From Phycicoccus sonneratiae (GTDB lineage Bacteria; Actinomycetota; Actinomycetes; Actinomycetales; Dermatophilaceae), in contig NZ_JAFDVD010000015.1 in the NCBI RefSeq assembly GCF_016887965.1, forward strand, positions 1 through 64,000: a stretch of 64,000 nt of DNA, read 5' to 3'. Below the pieces are notes generated by a model. The model was not told where the DNA came from and made no database searches. It worked only from the letters and a program-made list of their open reading frames with translations. The position numbers and the translations under genes are program-made. Positions 62,053 through 64,000 of this stretch are shown here, piece by piece (position 1 is the stretch's first letter; each line of letters starts with the position of its first letter).

Positions 62053-62621
62053 CGGCGCTCACCACCTATCAGGGTGACCATCGGCCGGGACGTCACGGTC
62101 GCCTTGAAAGGATCCGTGTCCGCGGCGTCCCAGACCGAAGGACGCACCCGGCGGATGCTGACCTCGCGGCCGAGCCGCTGCCCCGCCGCTTGCGCCACCT
62201 CGTCGAGCACGTCAGGGTCCGCCGAGCCCACGACGAGTACGTCGATGTCACCGGGGACCGGCCCCGCCTGCTGGGCATAGCGCGCGGCCCACGACCCATA
62301 GATCCATGCCTCACGCACCCCGGGCACGTCGGCCAGCAGCTCGCGCAGCACCGGAACCGGCCCGAACGTCACTGCCATCAAGGCGGCCAACGGCCCGAAC
62401 ACCGGGTTCGCGGTGTCGGCGCTCACCAGCCGCTGGTTTCCGCGCCTGACCTCTCGGACGAGCCCCGCTTCGGCCAGGCGGTCGACCTCCCGCATGACCG
62501 TCGGCCCCGATGCGCCCACCGCCCGGCCGATCTCCGTCAGCGAGAACTTCTCCTCCGGGTGGAGCAGGATCCACGCGATGATGTCCCCCTGCGTGCGCGA
62601 GCGCAGCAGCGGCAGCAGCAT
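62049..62621 (-). CDS. Winged-helix plus nucleotidyltransferase (MNT) fusion protein
   Basis: The 190-residue protein (ATG at 62621 with GAAGG nine bases upstream; an ATG at 62639 is possible) combines an N-terminal winged helix (FSLTEIGRAVGASGPTVMREVDRL, residues ~26-50) with a C-terminal minimal nucleotidyltransferase. The catalytic signature is G109-S110 in YGSWAAR followed by D125-I-D127 in GDIDVLVVG. In MntA-type antitoxins this domain AMPylates the HEPN toxin. The HTH suggests that the same protein also represses its own promoter, where two palindromes flank the -10 box. It overlaps the HEPN gene by four bases. Confidence 0.82.
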   Translation of the reverse strand: MLLPLLRSRTQGDIIAWILLHPEEKFSLTEIGRAVGASGPTVMREVDRLAEAGLVREVRRGNQRLVSADTANPVFGPLAALMAVTFGPVPVLRELLADVPGVREAWIYGSWAARYAQQAGPVPGDIDVLVVGSADPDVLDEVAQAAGQRLGREVSIRRVRPSVWDAADTDPFKATVTSRPMVTLIGGERR

Positions 62622-62632
62622 TGGCGAACCTT

Positions 62633-62670
62633 CTTTCATGAAAAGAACTATAGCGTCGCTTTCATGAAAG
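62633..62670 (-). promoter_or_regulatory. Promoter of the MNT-HEPN pair with paired palindromic operators
   Basis: CTTTCATGAAAG at 62659-62670 is a perfect palindrome and CTTTCATGAAAAG at 62633-62645 repeats it with one extra A. Their centres are 26 bases apart. Between them lies TATAGT on the minus strand (62647-62652), a good -10 box. The layout is that of an autoregulated toxin-antitoxin promoter in which repressor dimers sit on both sides of the -10 element. Confidence 0.7.
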
Positions 62671-62893
62671 AGTCTCCCTCCGGCTGATGGTGCAGATACG
62701 CCCAACTCCGTCAGACGTCGCGAGTCTTGCAGCTGGACGAACCGATCCGATCGGTCGTGGCCCACGTCGGGCCCGTCGTCAAGTCCTCGGCAGCGCGAGA
62801 TTCACGCACCGCTGTCCGTGCCGCCTCCGTGCCATCCGGTGCAGCCGTCGGCAAGCAGCCGGACACCCAATCTGGCTGCTCCACAGTGATTCT

Positions 62894-62938
62894 GGAGCTG
62901 GCGGGGGGACTCGAACCCCCAACCCCCTGTTTACAAGT
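62894..62938 (-). other. 3' fragment of a tRNA-Thr gene, probable attachment site (attL/attR scar)
   Basis: On the minus strand this stretch reads from an anticodon loop (TTGTAAA, anticodon TGT) through a complete T arm (GGGGG TTCGAGT CCCCC) to an acceptor strand and CCA end. No matching 5' half (acceptor start, D arm, anticodon stem) exists upstream, so it is not a functional tRNA. A 3' half of this size is the usual core left when an integrase inserts an element into a tRNA gene. The strand places the element on the high-coordinate side. Apart from this fragment and the promoter at 62633-62670, the 556 bases between 62622 and 63178 hold no gene I can support. Confidence 0.65.
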
Positions 62939-63178
62939 GCCACCCCCTTGGGGCCGCCATAGGCCGCTGACCTGCGGAACTGGCGTTCATTCCGGAAACA
63001 GGGGCGCGAAACGTGCGCTCTGCGTGCCATCCCGAAGAAGGCTTAGGTCCGCTCCTGTCCACGTGAGCTGCCGTTCCTTCAGGACCAACGGGGAGCCGTG
63101 GATCGGCGCGAAGCGCCGCCCCCGACGCTCACCACACAGTGGCATAGCCCGGTCCTCACTGATCGGCACGTCAAGACG

Positions 63179-63478
63179 ATGCCGGCCGCGGAACCGGACG
63201 CTCAGGAGCCACGGGAGCAGCTCATCGAGCTGCCGCGACGGGCTCTCGACTCAGGATCGCTGTCCGACCAGGACCCCGGTTTGCTCCTGGGTCTCGCTGT
63301 CGCGGCCAACCTTGCGGTTGCACCCATTCAGCGTTGCCGGGCTGGCCTGGCCACACCGTCGGTCGCTCAGTTGGTCCGTGAGGATCCCGCGCTCGCGGCG
63401 CGGACGTTCCGACGCCGCGCCGCGATTGCGCTCGACAAGCTGGGGAAGGTCGCACGACAACACGGGAAGGCGCTCTAA
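63179..63478 (+). CDS. Hypothetical protein in the putative integrated element
   Basis: A 99-residue product starts at ATG 63179; an upstream GTG at 63098 would extend it to 126 residues. The sequence includes LLLGLAVAANLAVAPIQRCRAG and ends with a basic region TFRRRAAIALDKLGKVARQHGKAL. I recognise no domain. It converges with the AbiEii-type gene, nine bases apart. The base composition is lower in GC than the core chromosome, consistent with transferred DNA. The coding status is moderately likely only. Confidence 0.4.
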   Translation: MPAAEPDAQEPREQLIELPRRALDSGSLSDQDPGLLLGLAVAANLAVAPIQRCRAGLATPSVAQLVREDPALAARTFRRRAAIALDKLGKVARQHGKAL

Positions 63479-63487
63479 CGACTGGCC

Positions 63488-64000
63488 CTAAATCCAGGTC
63501 AGCGTTGCGTGCGTCCACGTCTTGCCGTCGGCATCGCCGGAGAGCGCGGGGTCAATGAGGCGCTTCGCGAGATCCGCGGCGAGGCCCACGGTTCGGTAGT
63601 CGGCGCAGTGGGGGACAGGCTTGCTCAGTTTCGCGTAGCCGGCTCCCCACGTGGAGGGCACAGCGAAACTGTCGAGCGGCTCCATCTGGCGTCGGCGTGC
63701 CTCGGTGATGGTGGCGGTTCGCAGTGCGGTGCCGTCGATGTCCTGCGTGGTCGCGAACACGACAAGGTCGACGAGGTCCTTCTCGCGAGTTGACGTGCGT
63801 TCGTTGTACTCGGTCATGGTCGCGCAGACCTTGTCGGCAATCTGGTCGACGACGGGGTAGAGGCGGTACTGGTGGCTGACGAGGCGCGGCAGCTCCAGCG
63901 CGTTCGCCGGGTCGGTCGTGGTGACCACTCCGGTGATCCCGGTACCGACGGCGAGGTCTACCTGCAGCGGGCCCTTGCTGCTGAGCCCGACGAGGATCTC
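63488..64000 (-). CDS. AbiEii/AbiGii-type nucleotidyltransferase toxin, C-terminal part (runs off window)
   Basis: The open frame continues without a stop to the right edge, so at least 170 residues of the C-terminal part are present and the 5' end lies outside. The segment LPRLVSHQYRLYPVVDQIADKVCATM followed by STREKDLVDLVVFATTQDIDGTAL is typical of the second half of AbiEii toxins, type IV toxin-antitoxin nucleotidyltransferases that block tRNA charging or related steps. The GTG at 63928 is not the real start because the frame is coding before it. The cognate antitoxin gene (AbiEi) would be expected just beyond the edge. It lies inside the putative element. Confidence 0.75.
   Translation of the reverse strand, partial: EILVGLSSKGPLQVDLAVGTGITGVVTTTDPANALELPRLVSHQYRLYPVVDQIADKVCATMTEYNERTSTREKDLVDLVVFATTQDIDGTALRTATITEARRRQMEPLDSFAVPSTWGAGYAKLSKPVPHCADYRTVGLAADLAKRLIDPALSGDADGKTWTHATLTWI

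Noticed and set aside
62880-62990. A complete tRNA gene
   Set aside because: Only the anticodon loop, T arm and acceptor 3' strand can be folded; the sequence upstream cannot form an anticodon stem, a D arm or the matching acceptor strand.

Overview
The window is very GC-rich, densely packed bacterial DNA with many GTG starts, 4-base ATGA/GTGA gene overlaps and typically actinobacterial families (DUF222/HNH protein, ROK and LacI sugar regulators, single-domain XylG, NarK pairs, BioY, F420-type LLM oxidoreductase). It most resembles the chromosome of a Micrococcales actinobacterium (Intrasporangiaceae-like), but the assignment is inference from gene content and style. No insertion sequence, CRISPR array or rRNA is visible.

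Layout. 1-3.5 kb: two orphan genes of lower GC and a DUF222/HNH gene with an apparent frameshift. 3.6-11.4 kb (minus strand): a phenol catabolic operon running from a 2-hydroxymuconic semialdehyde hydrolase, a plant-type ferredoxin and catechol 2,3-dioxygenase to an HbpS/GlcG-like protein, an unrecognised 146-aa protein and the multicomponent phenol hydroxylase (P1 to P5). 11.5-16 kb: zinc-ribbon membrane protein and a four-gene ABC-2 exporter. 16-24.7 kb: a P-loop kinase/LLM oxidoreductase fusion, a DUF3253 protein, BioY, a lipoprotein, a DUF4242 protein, a large LuxR-type (LAL) regulator and a GH3 beta-glucosidase.

24.7-41.2 kb is a pentose regulon in three modules, each with its own repressor and operator type. 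The first is a xylose ABC importer (XylFGH) with a polyol dehydrogenase, a divergent LacI regulator and xylulokinase. The second is an oligosaccharide ABC importer divergent from a GH3 beta-xylosidase-like enzyme and a second LacI regulator. The third is xylose isomerase divergent from a ROK repressor. Together they would take up xylose and xylo-oligosaccharides, hydrolyse the oligomers and feed xylulose-5-phosphate to the pentose phosphate pathway.

44-61.5 kb is a nitrate respiration and nitrite reduction island. It holds an Fe-S type regulator with narGHJI, a DUF6457 protein and moeA on the minus strand, two NarK transporters on the plus strand, mobA, and then a DUF2249 protein, a hemerythrin, an NnrS-like membrane protein and an 893-residue copper nitrite reductase. 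That nitrite reductase is fused to a polytopic membrane domain and an extra cupredoxin domain. Nitrate would be imported, reduced to nitrite by Nar and then to NO by the NirK fusion. No NO reductase gene is present in the window.

The right end carries an HTH-nucleotidyltransferase/HEPN toxin-antitoxin-like pair with two palindromic operators around its -10 box. Next comes a 45-bp fragment matching the 3' half of a tRNA-Thr, which looks like an attachment scar, and beyond it lower-GC DNA with the C-terminal part of an AbiEii-type toxin running off the window. An integrated element therefore probably begins near 62.94 kb and continues to the right.
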